DNA of 64,000 bases from Solibacillus silvestris_B (lineage in GTDB: Bacteria > Bacillota > Bacilli > Bacillales_A > Planococcaceae): contig NZ_JBQCJW010000007.1 in NCBI RefSeq assembly GCF_051967575.1, positions 62,001 to 126,000 of the forward strand, read 5' to 3'. Each line of letters opens with the position of its first letter. Positions within the stretch are counted from its first letter, which is position 1. Position numbers and translations under genes: made by a program. This document shows, piece by piece, positions 1 to 9,224 of this stretch. A model generated the notes under the pieces. It worked only from the letters and a program-made list of their open reading frames with translations. It was not told where the DNA came from and did not search any database.

Positions 1-461
1 TCGTCCTCGGTTAAATCGCAAAGAGCCGCTTCGTCAGTTGCAGCTGCCTGGAATTGCTCGAAGCTTTGCCAATGCAATGAAGCTGCACCTGTTTTTACTT
101 TTAAACCGTCAAAAGAAATGGAGGAGGCTTGATCGAAAATAAGCTCATGGGCAAAAATCGCATTTGCGTCACTATGGTTCAGCACGTATTCGATTTCGCG
201 CGCAACAAATTTGGCATTAATCGGTACGACAACACCACCAATGCGCTGTATGGCAAAGTACAGGACGACAAATTCCTTTACATTCGGCATGAAAATCCCG
301 ACTTTATCGCCTTTTGCAATTCCACTTGCACATAAAGCATTGGCCGTGATGTTCACCTGTTCATCCAATTGTTTATACGTCGTTTCCTGCCCTAAACTAA
401 TTACAGCAGCTTGATCCGGATACTTCCTTGCATGACGAGCCAATAAATTTGAAATATTCAT
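1..461 (-). CDS. AMP-dependent acyl-CoA synthetase (partial, 3' end outside window)
   Basis: This is the N-terminal ~153 residues of an adenylate-forming ligase that would activate a fatty or branched-chain acid to acyl-CoA. The visible part starts MNISNLLARHARKYPDQAAV and continues with the conserved N-terminal pattern of the family (a TYKQLDEQV segment, KGDKVGIFMPN, then a GGVVVPINAKF segment, then a YVLNHSDANAIF segment). The AMP-binding P-loop and later motifs lie beyond position 1. The ATG at 459-461 overlaps the TGA of the upstream MerR gene by four bases (ATGA), so the two are translationally coupled. The MerR partner and the operator-like palindrome upstream suggest control by acyl-CoA or fatty acid availability. 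The exact substrate cannot be told from this fragment. Confidence 0.85.
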   Translation of the reverse strand, partial: MNISNLLARHARKYPDQAAVISLGQETTYKQLDEQVNITANALCASGIAKGDKVGIFMPNVKEFVVLYFAIQRIGGVVVPINAKFVAREIEYVLNHSDANAIFAHELIFDQASSISFDGLKVKTGAASLHWQSFEQFQAAATDEAALCDLTED

Positions 462-841
462 GATTGTTCCTCCAATAATTGAGTTAGTTTTTCACGAAAA
501 ATAGCTTCCGTCTTTTCAATATCTTGACGGATTTCATACAGCTCTTGAATCTTGTCATCAATTTCTTTCAGCTTTTGCCGACCGTATTCAATTGTCCGCT
601 CCAACTGCTTCACGCCAGTACGGTCAAGGTCAAAAAGCAAAATCATTTCCTTAATTTCATCCATTGAAAAACCATACTTTTTCCCGCGTATAATGAGCTT
701 TATCTTCGCCTCCTCCCGTTTGGAATAATGGCGCATCCCGTTATGAGGTCTTGTCGGCTTTAAAATGCCAAGTTCTTCATAGTAGCGTAAAGTTCTTGGC
801 GTCAGTGCATATTGTTTGGCAATCACTTTAATGGACTTCAC
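458..841 (-). CDS. MerR-family transcriptional regulator of an acyl-CoA synthetase operon
   Basis: A 127-residue regulator with the MerR N-terminal winged helix (residues 1-70: IKVIAKQYALTPRTLRYYEE, then NGMRHYSKREEAKI), followed by a long coiled coil (about 80-125) rich in Glu, Lys and Leu for dimerisation. There is no Cys-rich metal site, so it is not a metal or redox sensor of the classical kind. The start is GTG at 839-841, preceded by GGAGG at 8-base spacing. It is first in an operon with the acyl-CoA synthetase (ATGA overlap). By analogy to LiuR-type MerR regulators of branched-chain and fatty acid catabolism it probably autoregulates this operon; that assignment is inference. Confidence 0.85.
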   Translation of the reverse strand: MKSIKVIAKQYALTPRTLRYYEELGILKPTRPHNGMRHYSKREEAKIKLIIRGKKYGFSMDEIKEMILLFDLDRTGVKQLERTIEYGRQKLKEIDDKIQELYEIRQDIEKTEAIFREKLTQLLEEQS

Positions 842-872
842 CTAAGACACCTCCATTGGCAAAAGTATAACA

Positions 873-888
873 TTTACGTTAGCGTCAA
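873..888. promoter_or_regulatory. Operator-like palindrome upstream of the MerR gene
   Basis: The sequence TTTACGTTAGCGTCAA is an imperfect inverted repeat (6 of 8 positions match between half sites) about 32 bases upstream of the GTG start. It resembles the ACGT-containing sites described for LiuR-type MerR regulators. On the minus strand a TATACT hexamer follows, with TTGACG inside the palindrome, but the 13-base spacing is too short for a normal promoter. The precise promoter is uncertain. Confidence 0.45.
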
Positions 889-1136
889 TTTAAAGGGAAA
901 TGAAGTATAAAAGAGAAAAAAATTATTTGAGCAGGATTTTCGGGTATAGGGATTGTACGGGATATGGAAGATGGAAAATCCAATACAAGTAATTTAAAAA
1001 CGTGGTTAATCAGTTTACAGAATAAACTTGCATTATTTCATCAAAAAATGCTTTCCTAATATGATGGGGATAGGCATTGTTATTCTCTGTAAAATATTCA
1101 AGTAAGAAAGAATTATTGTTTGGAAGTAGTGTGATT

Positions 1137-2705
1137 ATGAAAAAAGAGATCAAATTAAATGTCGTCATTAGCATAATAGTAATAGTTTTTGTTTTAATTG
1201 GTACTTTATTGAATTTATATTATTCAACAAACGCATTGAAACAATCATTGACGAACAATTATTTAGAAAGCAATAATAACTACTCCAATAAATTGGCGGA
1301 AGGCACCGAATATATTATTCATAATTTGCAGCTAACGATTACTGCGCTGGCAAATCTGGCAAGTAAAACGGAATTTACCCAAGAACATCTGGACATATTC
1401 TATGAATCGGAAAAAGAGCATTTCAATTCGATTTTTATTGCCGATGAAAATGGCGTCATTCAATTGATAAGCCCGCATGAATTTCAAAGCGAGGACAATA
1501 TTACAATAAAAGCCGGCACGAAAATCGATGCGAAAATCATGGAGAGAGCCCTCAGAGAGAAAAAGCCGTTTATTTCAGACACATATGAAACCGCAAGCGG
1601 AACATTGCTTTTTCTTGTGACAGCCCCTATATTCCGCGAGCAAAAAAATATGGGAGGGGTAATGGTGAGCACGGTCTATTTGGAAAATAATAATGTAATC
1701 GACACTATTTTAGGGACACATGCGTACAATGATGGCTCTTTCGTATATGCAGTGGATCGGAATGGGCGCATTTTATATCACCCAAATCGCGAAAAGATTT
1801 TCAGCAATGCAAGCAAGGATCCTGTTGTGAAAAAGTTGCTAGATGGGAAAAGCGGTTTTAAAAAAGTGACAGATGCGCAAGGGGACGAGTTTTTTGCGGG
1901 GTTTACGTATATCGATAATTTAGGATGGGGCATTATTTCATTAACTCCGGCATCCGCGATTAATGGTCCGATAAATGATTTGCTGATCAATTTAATTACA
2001 CAATCCTTTACATTTCTAGTCTTTCTATTAATTTTTGCAAGCATTATCGTAAAAATATTAACTAAGCCGTTGACTAAATTGGCCGAATACTCGGAAAGAT
2101 CATTGCTGAATAAAGATATAAGTGCATCAAAAGACGAAATGTTATATATCAACTCGCATATTTATGAAATAAACCAGCTCAATCGCCAAGTGAAAAGTCA
2201 TTTAATGATGCTGAATCAGGAACTGCAACTCGATGGATTATCGGGTCTAGCCAATCGGAGGAATTTCGATGCTACCATTAATAAATGGGTTGCTCAAAAG
2301 AAGCCGTTTTCTCTAATATTGCTCGACATCGATAATTTCAAGCAAATAAACGATCATTACGGTCATTTAGTTGGGGACGATGTGATTAAATTTGTTGCCT
2401 CTATTTTAAGCAGCTTTACACAAAATGATGACGTGGCATTTCGATATGGCGGCGAAGAATTCGGGGTTTTGCTGAAAGGGAAAAATGAATTGGAGGCATT
2501 CGATTTAGCAGAACAAATTCGAGCGAAAATAGCAGAAACAAAAAGTCCGATGGGTAGAGCGATTACAATATCGCTAGGTGTCACCTCTTATAAGGCACAC
2601 GATATGTATGCGAGCTCTATTATCGGAAGAGCAGATAAAGGACTGTATGTTTCAAAAGAGAATGGAAAAAATAAAGTGTCCATTTACGAAGACGAATCGG
2701 ATTAG
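1137..2705 (+). CDS. Membrane sensor diguanylate cyclase (dCache + GGDEF)
   Basis: Predicted to make c-di-GMP from two GTP. From the chosen ATG the protein has 522 residues: transmembrane segment 1 (about 8-29), an extracellular Cache-type sensor region (about 30-280, with the typical ITALANLAS and FIADENGVIQL stretches), transmembrane segment 2 (about 283-305), a linker and a C-terminal GGDEF domain. Key residues are present: LDIDNFKQIND (metal/nucleotide binding) and RYGGEEF at residues 438-442. The product-inhibition site RxxD is altered to QNDD, so feedback inhibition may be lost. An in-frame TTG at 1077 would add 20 residues; I prefer ATG 1137 because GGAAG lies 10 bases upstream and the signal anchor then starts at the N-terminus. 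Monocistronic, with a terminator 30 bases downstream. Confidence 0.92.
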   Translation: MKKEIKLNVVISIIVIVFVLIGTLLNLYYSTNALKQSLTNNYLESNNNYSNKLAEGTEYIIHNLQLTITALANLASKTEFTQEHLDIFYESEKEHFNSIFIADENGVIQLISPHEFQSEDNITIKAGTKIDAKIMERALREKKPFISDTYETASGTLLFLVTAPIFREQKNMGGVMVSTVYLENNNVIDTILGTHAYNDGSFVYAVDRNGRILYHPNREKIFSNASKDPVVKKLLDGKSGFKKVTDAQGDEFFAGFTYIDNLGWGIISLTPASAINGPINDLLINLITQSFTFLVFLLIFASIIVKILTKPLTKLAEYSERSLLNKDISASKDEMLYINSHIYEINQLNRQVKSHLMMLNQELQLDGLSGLANRRNFDATINKWVAQKKPFSLILLDIDNFKQINDHYGHLVGDDVIKFVASILSSFTQNDDVAFRYGGEEFGVLLKGKNELEAFDLAEQIRAKIAETKSPMGRAITISLGVTSYKAHDMYASSIIGRADKGLYVSKENGKNKVSIYEDESD

Positions 2706-2733
2706 CAATATAATTTCAGCAGTATACTTTGGG

Positions 2734-2766
2734 CGTGTTTCTCTCGACGGAACACGTTTTTTTTTG
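2734..2766 (+). terminator. Rho-independent terminator of the diguanylate cyclase gene
   Basis: CGTGTTTC pairs with GGAACACG across a 7-base loop, followed by a run of ten or more T residues. Confidence 0.88.
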
Positions 2767-3047
2767 TAGAGGGCCATGTAAACAACTATATTATTACAGA
2801 AATGTGACATATCCTTATATATTATTGGTCGTTACTATATTGGAATTTGCAAGTTGTATTTTTTCCGATAAAAATTGATGTCATTCATAATAAAAAAAGT
2901 ATGTTTACAAGGAAAATATGCTAGAAATAGGAGAAGTATATTATTTCGAAAATTTAGAATTAAATAAATAATTTTACTAGAAAAATGTCGAATAATGGGG
3001 AAAAAGGGGCTAAAATTATAGAAAAATATGTAAAAGGTGCGATGCGA

Positions 3048-5018
3048 ATGAAGAGTTTGAAGATGAAACTTATGTTAAGTATAAGCATGCTATTATTTGT
3101 TGGAATGTTGGCAGTATCCTTTATAAGCTATTTCACCGCAAGCGATATGCTGGAAAATAGCATCAAAATCGAAGCAACGAAGGAGGCCCTTTATTTAACA
3201 GAGAAAATGGATGTTTATATACAAGAAAAAAAGAGCATTGTTGAATCGATTTCCGTATCGGCCGCCGCCTATTTTGGTGATAAAGATCAGCAGCTGCAGC
3301 ATATCCGAACATTAAGAGCGGCCTTTCCTGAATTTGAAACAATCGCGATTTCCCATGATTTGATAGGGAAAAATGTGTTGACAGATGAAGGGAAAACAAT
3401 CGATTTGTCGAGCCGAGCCTACTTGAATGATGTAAAAGAAGGAAAGATTGTGCTTGTTGATCCGAATATTAGTATTGCCACAGGGAATTTAATATCGGTA
3501 GTTGCAGCACCGATTATGATAAATGGGAAAGCACGCGGGTTTGTCGTCGGCGGAATTCCGTTGGAGGAAGTAATCTCTGTTGTGAAAGAGGCGAAATTCG
3601 GACAAACAGGATATGCATCATTATTCGGTACGACAGGTATGGTCATTCATCATCCAATTGAGGAAATGATTATAGACAAAACAATACATGACTTTAATGT
3701 ACCGGAATTAAGCGAAATACATGAATATTATTTAAAAGGGGAGAACGGAACGAAACTTTATGAGCTGAATGGCGAATACAAAATGGCTGCATATGCCGGT
3801 ACGCGCGACCAATGGGGAATTATATATGGGGCGCCCTATGAAGAGCTTTTCGCACCGATCAATAAACTGAAAAATACGCTTATCATCCTGACGATTAGTT
3901 TTCTGCTCATCGGGCTGGCGATGATGTATATTATCGCAAAAAGAATAACTAAGCCGATTGAAAACCTGAACGATGCCTTTACCGTTTTAGAATCAGGCAA
4001 TCTCACACATGAAATTACCCCGGTAGGCAAAGATGAAATTGCCCAGTTGGGAACAAGCTATAATGAAACGCTAGATCATTTAAAAGGGCTGATACGGGAA
4101 GTGAACGACTGTGCACACAATGTCAAAAACTCGGCAGATTCTTTGTTTGAAAATATGGAAAACGTAAACGACAGTGCGCATCAAGTGTCCACTACGATAC
4201 ACCAATTGAACAACGGCGTGGAAACACAGTTGAACAGCGTTGAAGAAAGCACGATTGCCATGAATGAAGTCGTGACTGTTATTCAGCAAGTTTCAACAAG
4301 TGCCACTCAAGTAGCGGACTATTCGGAAGTTAGTGTGAAAAATGCCCAGCAAGGGAATGAGGCGATCAATAAAATCATTAATCAAATGACGACAATTCAC
4401 GATGTCGTCCAGCAATCTGCAAATATGATCAAAGGGTTGGAAAGTCGGTCAAAAGAAATAAGTGCGATTGTCAATGTAATTACGGCGATTTCAGATCAAA
4501 CGAATTTGCTTGCATTAAATGCAGCTATTGAATCTGCTCGTGCAGGTGAACATGGAAAAGGCTTTGCTGTCGTGGCAGGGGAAGTGAAAAAATTAGCCGA
4601 GCAATCCAATCAGTCCGCGGGGCAGATTGTGACGCTAATAAATGAAATACAAAAGGAGACAGAAAAAGCCGTATTCTCAATGGCTCAAGGAGTTTCGGAA
4701 GTCCAGCAAGGAATGTTGGATGTACAGCGGGCGAATCAGGCATTTGAAGAAATACTGACAACGACCGAGAAAGTTTCCAATGAAATTCAGGAAGTGTCGG
4801 CAGCATCAGAGCAAATGTCAGCATCGTCAGAGCAAATTATGGCATCCATTGAAGAGTTGAACCATATTTCGAAAACATCTGTTCAACATTCATCCGAAGT
4901 TTTATCGGTCACTATGAAGCAAGTTGAAATTCTCGGTCAAATAGCAAACGCAACAAAAGAATTAAATGAAACAGCAATAACATTGGAAGCATCGATTAAT
5001 CGCTTTCAAATCAATTAA
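3048..5018 (+). CDS. Methyl-accepting chemotaxis protein (dCache type)
   Basis: A 656-residue transmembrane chemoreceptor. Order: transmembrane segment (about 8-29), extracellular dCache region (about 35-275), second transmembrane segment (about 280-302), HAMP (KRITKPIENLNDAFTVLESG), methylation helices, and the signalling hairpin with the near-invariant core SDQTNLLALNAAIESARAGE. It should pass ligand information to CheA/CheW. No CheR-tethering pentapeptide is visible at the C-terminus. The open frame extends upstream to 2985, but ATG 3048 has AAAGGTG at 8-base spacing and gives a standard basic N-terminus (MKSLKMKLM) before the membrane anchor. It is alone on its transcript and ends at a clear terminator. 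The ligand cannot be predicted, although dCache receptors often bind amino acids. Confidence 0.93.
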   Translation: MKSLKMKLMLSISMLLFVGMLAVSFISYFTASDMLENSIKIEATKEALYLTEKMDVYIQEKKSIVESISVSAAAYFGDKDQQLQHIRTLRAAFPEFETIAISHDLIGKNVLTDEGKTIDLSSRAYLNDVKEGKIVLVDPNISIATGNLISVVAAPIMINGKARGFVVGGIPLEEVISVVKEAKFGQTGYASLFGTTGMVIHHPIEEMIIDKTIHDFNVPELSEIHEYYLKGENGTKLYELNGEYKMAAYAGTRDQWGIIYGAPYEELFAPINKLKNTLIILTISFLLIGLAMMYIIAKRITKPIENLNDAFTVLESGNLTHEITPVGKDEIAQLGTSYNETLDHLKGLIREVNDCAHNVKNSADSLFENMENVNDSAHQVSTTIHQLNNGVETQLNSVEESTIAMNEVVTVIQQVSTSATQVADYSEVSVKNAQQGNEAINKIINQMTTIHDVVQQSANMIKGLESRSKEISAIVNVITAISDQTNLLALNAAIESARAGEHGKGFAVVAGEVKKLAEQSNQSAGQIVTLINEIQKETEKAVFSMAQGVSEVQQGMLDVQRANQAFEEILTTTEKVSNEIQEVSAASEQMSASSEQIMASIEELNHISKTSVQHSSEVLSVTMKQVEILGQIANATKELNETAITLEASINRFQIN

Positions 5019-5046
5019 TGATTAAAGGCATACGCAGCCATTTAGC

Positions 5047-5079
5047 AAAAAGCAGAGTCCAGTAAGGGCTCTGCTTTTT
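5047..5079 (+). terminator. Rho-independent terminator after the chemoreceptor gene
   Basis: AAAAAGCAGAG at 5047-5057 pairs with CTCTGCTTTTT at 5069-5079; the stem ends in a T-rich run. Confidence 0.9.
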
Positions 5080-5146
5080 GAAATGATGGGAATACACTTT
5101 CTCAATCAACCGACAATAAATATTAGTTATTTAGTATTAAAAATTA

Positions 5147-5200
5147 TTGACAATGATTATCAGTTAGATATAATGTTAATGACAATGATAATTGTTATCA
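5147..5200 (+). promoter_or_regulatory. Sigma-A promoter with two overlapping Fur boxes
   Basis: TTGACA (5147-5152), 16-base spacer and TATAAT (5169-5174) form a near-consensus promoter. One Fur-like element (TTGACAATGATTATCA, 5147-5162) covers the -35 region, and a stronger one (TGACAATGATAATTGTTATC, 5180-5199) covers the predicted start of transcription. Both match the GATAATnATTATC pattern of Fur sites. Iron-replete repression of the downstream siderophore operon is therefore expected. Confidence 0.88.
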
Positions 5201-5225
5201 ATTAAATTTAAGGAGCGTTATTGAG

Positions 5226-6293
5226 ATGAAATCAAAAAAGTTTTATTCATTTATGACAATGCTATTTGCAACAGTTGTTTTTCTTGTACTTGCCGGCTGT
5301 TCAGATAAAGATTCAAGCACAAAGGAAAATGATGAAGAAGATACAAATTCACAAACAGCAAATTCAGAAGATTCAGCAATACAATATCCAATCGTTATTA
5401 AACATGCATTAGGAGAAACAATAATTGAAGAAAAGCCGGAGCGTGTGGCGACAATTGCATGGGCAAACCATGATGTGGCGCTTGCTTTGGATGTAGTGCC
5501 AGTAGGATTCTCAGCTGCAAACTATGGTGTGCAGGATGAGAGCGGCATGCTGCCATGGACAGCTGAAAAGCTAAAAGCGCTGGGTGAAGAAAATCCTAAT
5601 ATTTACCAAGATACAGACGGCTTAGATTTTGAAGCTATTTCAGATTCAAATCCGGATGTCATTTTAGCTGCATATTCAGGTCTTACACAAGAAGAATATG
5701 ATACGTTAAGCGAGATTGCACCAGTAATCGCTTATCCAACAACACCATGGGTTATTACATGGCGCGACCAAATTCTGTACAACGCAAAAGGGATGGGCAT
5801 GGAAGAAGAAGGAAAGCAATTAATTGCTGATACAGAAAAACTGATCCAAGATAAAGCAAATGAATTCCCGGAAATTAAAGGAAAAAAAGCAGCATTTGGT
5901 ATGTTCAATGCGACAGATTTATCGAAATTTTACATTTATACACCAGTTGACCCACGCGGAGAATTGTTAGTGGAGCTTGGAATGGAGTATCCAGAAGGTC
6001 TTAAAGCACAAACTAAAAATGAAGACAGCTTCTATATCGAATTAAGTGCTGAAAACGCAGATGCTTTGAATGATACAGAAATTCTTATCTTATATGGCGA
6101 TGACAACACATTAAAATCACTTCAAGCAGACCCGATTTTAGGAAAAGTACCTGCAATTCAAAATGGGACTGTGTTAGTTATTCCTGACAACACACCACTT
6201 GCAGCAGCAGGGAATCCAAACCCGCTCTCAATTGACTACACGATTGATGAATATGTATCACTAATTTCGGAAGTCGCGAAAAAGTTAAAGTAA
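5226..6293 (+). CDS. Iron-siderophore ABC transporter substrate-binding lipoprotein
   Basis: A 355-residue lipoprotein that captures a ferric siderophore at the cell surface for the permeases encoded next. The signal peptide ends in the lipobox LAGC with Cys25, followed by a Ser/Asp/Glu-rich linker (about 26-55). The mature part shows the periplasmic-binding fold of the FecB/FhuD group: KPERVATIAWANHDVALALD, the inter-lobe region around FEAISDSNPDVILAAYSG, and a C-terminal YTIDEYVSLI segment. AAGGAG lies at good spacing from ATG 5226. It is first in the Fur-regulated operon. It resembles YfmC/YfiY-type proteins, but the siderophore (citrate or hydroxamate) cannot be fixed from sequence alone. 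Confidence 0.93.
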   Translation: MKSKKFYSFMTMLFATVVFLVLAGCSDKDSSTKENDEEDTNSQTANSEDSAIQYPIVIKHALGETIIEEKPERVATIAWANHDVALALDVVPVGFSAANYGVQDESGMLPWTAEKLKALGEENPNIYQDTDGLDFEAISDSNPDVILAAYSGLTQEEYDTLSEIAPVIAYPTTPWVITWRDQILYNAKGMGMEEEGKQLIADTEKLIQDKANEFPEIKGKKAAFGMFNATDLSKFYIYTPVDPRGELLVELGMEYPEGLKAQTKNEDSFYIELSAENADALNDTEILILYGDDNTLKSLQADPILGKVPAIQNGTVLVIPDNTPLAAAGNPNPLSIDYTIDEYVSLISEVAKKLK

Positions 6294-6294
6294 T

Positions 6295-7329
6295 ATGAAA
6301 AGCTCATCCGTTTTAGAAAAAAAGTCCCTACATATGCCGCGTCATCTTATGAAAGTACTGCTGCTTTTAATTATTTTACTTGGTATGTGTATCGTGGCAT
6401 CGCTTGTCTTTGGCTCTCGGATGATTAGCTGGACAGACCTTCTGAATGGGCTCTTCCATTCAGAAGTTCAGTCTCATGAGGCGAGTGTTGTAAGACAGCG
6501 AATTGTCAGAACCTTATTCTGCTTATTATGTGGTGCTGCATTAGGTGTATCGGGTGCACTGATGCAATCTGTTACACGAAATCCGATTGCTGATCCGAGT
6601 ATATTAGGTGTGAACACTGGGGCATCCCTTTTTGTCGTTTGCGGTATTGCCTTTTTGAATATTAGCTCGGCCAATCAGTATATTTGGCTAGCGATAGCGG
6701 GCGCATTTATTACCGCTATTTTTGTTTTTGGAATTGGTTCAATGGGAAGCGGGGGCGCGACACCGTTGAAGCTCGTCTTAGCTGGCGCAGCGACAAGCGC
6801 AATTTTATCATCCCTCGTTGTAGCGGTGATGATTCCGCGCACAAATGTAATGGATCAATTCAGATTTTGGCAAGTAGGTAGTGTCGGCTCAGGCAGCTGG
6901 GACGCTATTGCTCTTTTTATGCCATTTATAATAGTAGGAATTGGAATTGCACTTTTTACAGCTCCGGGCTTAAATGCTTTGGCACTAGGTGATGATGTGG
7001 CGAAAGGATTAGGCGTAAGGACAGGCACTTTAAGAATCGTGGCTGCATTAGGTGGTGTATTATTATGCGGAGCTGCGACGGCTCTAGCAGGACCGATTGG
7101 CTTTATAGGCTTATTAGCTACGCATATCATACGTCTCGTAATAGGACCGGATTTACGCTATATTATTCCAATGTCCGCATTGTCGGGCGCCATCATTTTA
7201 ACGCTGTCTGATGTAGTTGGCAGATTGCTCGGGAGTCCAAGCGAGCTGGAAGTTGGTATTGTGACGGCCTTTATTGGCGCACCGATTTTAATTTTAATTA
7301 CAATGAAAGCGAAAATGCGTGCGATATGA
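6295..7329 (+). CDS. Siderophore ABC transporter permease, FecCD family (1 of 2)
   Basis: A 344-residue integral membrane protein with about ten hydrophobic segments, one half of the heterodimeric channel that moves ferric siderophore inward. It carries family hallmarks: RIVRTLFCLLCGAALGVSGA, then the RNPIADPSILGVNTGAS region, and near the C-terminus the cytoplasmic coupling segment GPIGFIGLLATHIIRLVIG and a PSELEVGIVTAFIGAP stretch. The ATG follows the stop of the binding-protein gene after a single base and no strong Shine-Dalgarno is visible, so translation is probably coupled. Its own stop overlaps the start of the second permease. Function depends on the partner permease and the ATPase downstream. 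Confidence 0.93.
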   Translation: MKSSSVLEKKSLHMPRHLMKVLLLLIILLGMCIVASLVFGSRMISWTDLLNGLFHSEVQSHEASVVRQRIVRTLFCLLCGAALGVSGALMQSVTRNPIADPSILGVNTGASLFVVCGIAFLNISSANQYIWLAIAGAFITAIFVFGIGSMGSGGATPLKLVLAGAATSAILSSLVVAVMIPRTNVMDQFRFWQVGSVGSGSWDAIALFMPFIIVGIGIALFTAPGLNALALGDDVAKGLGVRTGTLRIVAALGGVLLCGAATALAGPIGFIGLLATHIIRLVIGPDLRYIIPMSALSGAIILTLSDVVGRLLGSPSELEVGIVTAFIGAPILILITMKAKMRAI

Positions 7330-8357
7330 TGAATGAAACGATTAATACAATTAGGAATTTACGAATAAAAAGAAAACGTCGCTTTATGCTGATGACTGCA
7401 TTGCTGGCGCTTCTCGCATTCGCGCTTTGCTGTACGATGCTGATGCTGGGCAATACGATTTATCCTGTGCAAGATGTGCTCCGTGTATTGTTCGGAGAGC
7501 AAGTAAAGGGTGCGTCATTTGCGGTAAATACAATCCGTTTTCCGAGAATGGTGGCAGGGTTGTTTGCGGGCTTTGCGTTTGGTGTCGGGGGCTATATTTT
7601 CCAGACGATGCTGCGCAACCCATTAGCTAACCCGAATGTCATCGGTATTACTGCTGGCTCAAGCGCTGCTGCTGTATTTTGCATCATTGTTTTGAATGCA
7701 AGCAATACAGTCGTATCCATCGCAGCTATAATCGGAGGGCTTGCAACAGCTATCTTTATATATCTGCTGGCAAAAGGCGCATCCTTTTCGATTGGTCGAC
7801 TAATTTTAGTCGGTATCGGCATTCAGGCGATGCTGACGGCCTTTATCAACTATTTAATGCTCATCGGGGATACGCATGATATTCCGGCTGCAATGAGATG
7901 GCTGAGCGGTAGTTTAAACGGTGCTAAATTAACTAACTTATATCCGTTAATCATTTTCGTGTGTATTTGCACACCGATTTTAATGTATTTTGCGAAGCGT
8001 CTGGAAATGCTGGAGCTTGGTGAACAGGCGGCAACTTCTTTAGGCGTCAATACAAATCAAACGAGAGTCATCCTTATTATTACGTCGGTGCTCATGATTG
8101 CATTGGCGACTGCTGCAACGGGTCCGATTGCCTTTATTTCCTTTTTGGCAGGTCCCATTGCAAAAAAATTGGTAGGTGTCGGATTTTCAGGTCTCATTCC
8201 TGCAGGTTTAATCGGGATCATTTTAGTATTGGCGGCAGATCTTATCGGACAGTTTGCTTTTGAGACACGCTATCCGGTAGGGGTCATTACAGGGATAATT
8301 GGTGCACCATACTTAATTTATTTATTAATCCGTATTAATCGGAAAGGAGATTTATGA
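7326..8357 (+). CDS. Siderophore ABC transporter permease, FecCD family (2 of 2)
   Basis: A 343-residue FecCD-family permease, a diverged paralogue of the preceding gene and its partner in the transmembrane heterodimer. Visible landmarks are FPRMVAGLFAGFAFGVGGYI, the RNPLANPNVIGITAGSSAA segment, the GPIAFISFLAGPIAKKLVG coupling region, and RYPVGVITGIIGAPYLIYLL at the C-terminus. About ten membrane segments are predicted by eye. The start (ATGATGA) overlaps the stop of the first permease by four bases and its own end overlaps the ATPase start in the same way, showing tight translational coupling through the operon. Confidence 0.93.
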   Translation: MMNETINTIRNLRIKRKRRFMLMTALLALLAFALCCTMLMLGNTIYPVQDVLRVLFGEQVKGASFAVNTIRFPRMVAGLFAGFAFGVGGYIFQTMLRNPLANPNVIGITAGSSAAAVFCIIVLNASNTVVSIAAIIGGLATAIFIYLLAKGASFSIGRLILVGIGIQAMLTAFINYLMLIGDTHDIPAAMRWLSGSLNGAKLTNLYPLIIFVCICTPILMYFAKRLEMLELGEQAATSLGVNTNQTRVILIITSVLMIALATAATGPIAFISFLAGPIAKKLVGVGFSGLIPAGLIGIILVLAADLIGQFAFETRYPVGVITGIIGAPYLIYLLIRINRKGDL

Positions 8358-9172
8358 TGAAACCGACACATACATTCCAAACGGAAAGCATTATTGCCGG
8401 CTATGACAACAAAACGATTTTGCACGACGTAAGTATTGCCATACCAAGCAATAAAATTAGCATTATCATCGGGGCGAATGGCTGCGGAAAATCGACACTT
8501 TTAAAAACGATGGCACGGTTAATAAAACCTGTTTCGGGTCAAGTAATGCTGGATGATAAACCAATCCATAAAATCCCGGCCAAACAACTGGCGCGGGTAG
8601 TAGGGCTGTTGCCTCAATCGCCTATCGTCCCTGAAGGTATTACGGTTGCAGATTTAATAGGGCGCGGCAGATTTCCTCACCACAGCTTTTTAAAAGGCTG
8701 GTCAAAAGAAGATGATGCAGCTGTTGCCGAAGCAATGGACATTATGCGAATTACTGAATTTGCCAATCGGCATATTGATGAACTATCAGGTGGACAAAGA
8801 CAGCGTGTATGGATTGCGATGGCACTTGCACAGCAAACCGATATTTTGTTTTTGGATGAACCGACAACCTATTTGGATATTACGTACCAAGTGGAGATTC
8901 TGGATTTGCTGACAGATTTAAATCGCAAGCGTGGCACGACAATTGTGATGGTGCTTCATGATATTAATTTATCTGCACGCTATGCCGACTATATTTTTGC
9001 GCTGCATGAAGGCAATCTTGTTTCGGAAGGTGCGCCATCTCAAGTGATTACAAGTGAATTGATCAAACATATTTTCGATTTAAACTGTATCGTCACACAA
9101 GATCCTGTTTCGGGTTCGCCTTCTGTTGTACCGATTGGAAGACACCATACGAAATCCGAAGTGCTCGTTTAG
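8354..9172 (+). CDS. Siderophore ABC transporter ATP-binding protein (FecE/FhuC type)
   Basis: A 272-residue cytoplasmic ATPase powering ferric-siderophore import. The Walker A motif GANGCGKST (about residues 38-46), a Q-loop in LLPQSP, the ABC signature LSGGQRQRVWIAMAL, the Walker B FLDEPTTYLD and the switch His in VMVLHDINLSA are all intact. It has the length of the FecE/FhuC group, with no regulatory C-terminal extension. GGAAAGGAG precedes the overlapping ATGATG start; either ATG may be used. It completes the binding protein-permease-permease-ATPase set. Confidence 0.95.
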   Translation: MMKPTHTFQTESIIAGYDNKTILHDVSIAIPSNKISIIIGANGCGKSTLLKTMARLIKPVSGQVMLDDKPIHKIPAKQLARVVGLLPQSPIVPEGITVADLIGRGRFPHHSFLKGWSKEDDAAVAEAMDIMRITEFANRHIDELSGGQRQRVWIAMALAQQTDILFLDEPTTYLDITYQVEILDLLTDLNRKRGTTIVMVLHDINLSARYADYIFALHEGNLVSEGAPSQVITSELIKHIFDLNCIVTQDPVSGSPSVVPIGRHHTKSEVLV

Positions 9173-9224
9173 CAGCGATAGAAGGCAAGCGTTTTAGCAA
9201 AATGAAAAGAATGGAGTGTTTCGA

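Noticed and set aside
129..414. Plus-strand frames at the left edge
   Set aside because: They are antisense to the acyl-CoA synthetase fragment, which reads cleanly from its ATG to the window edge.
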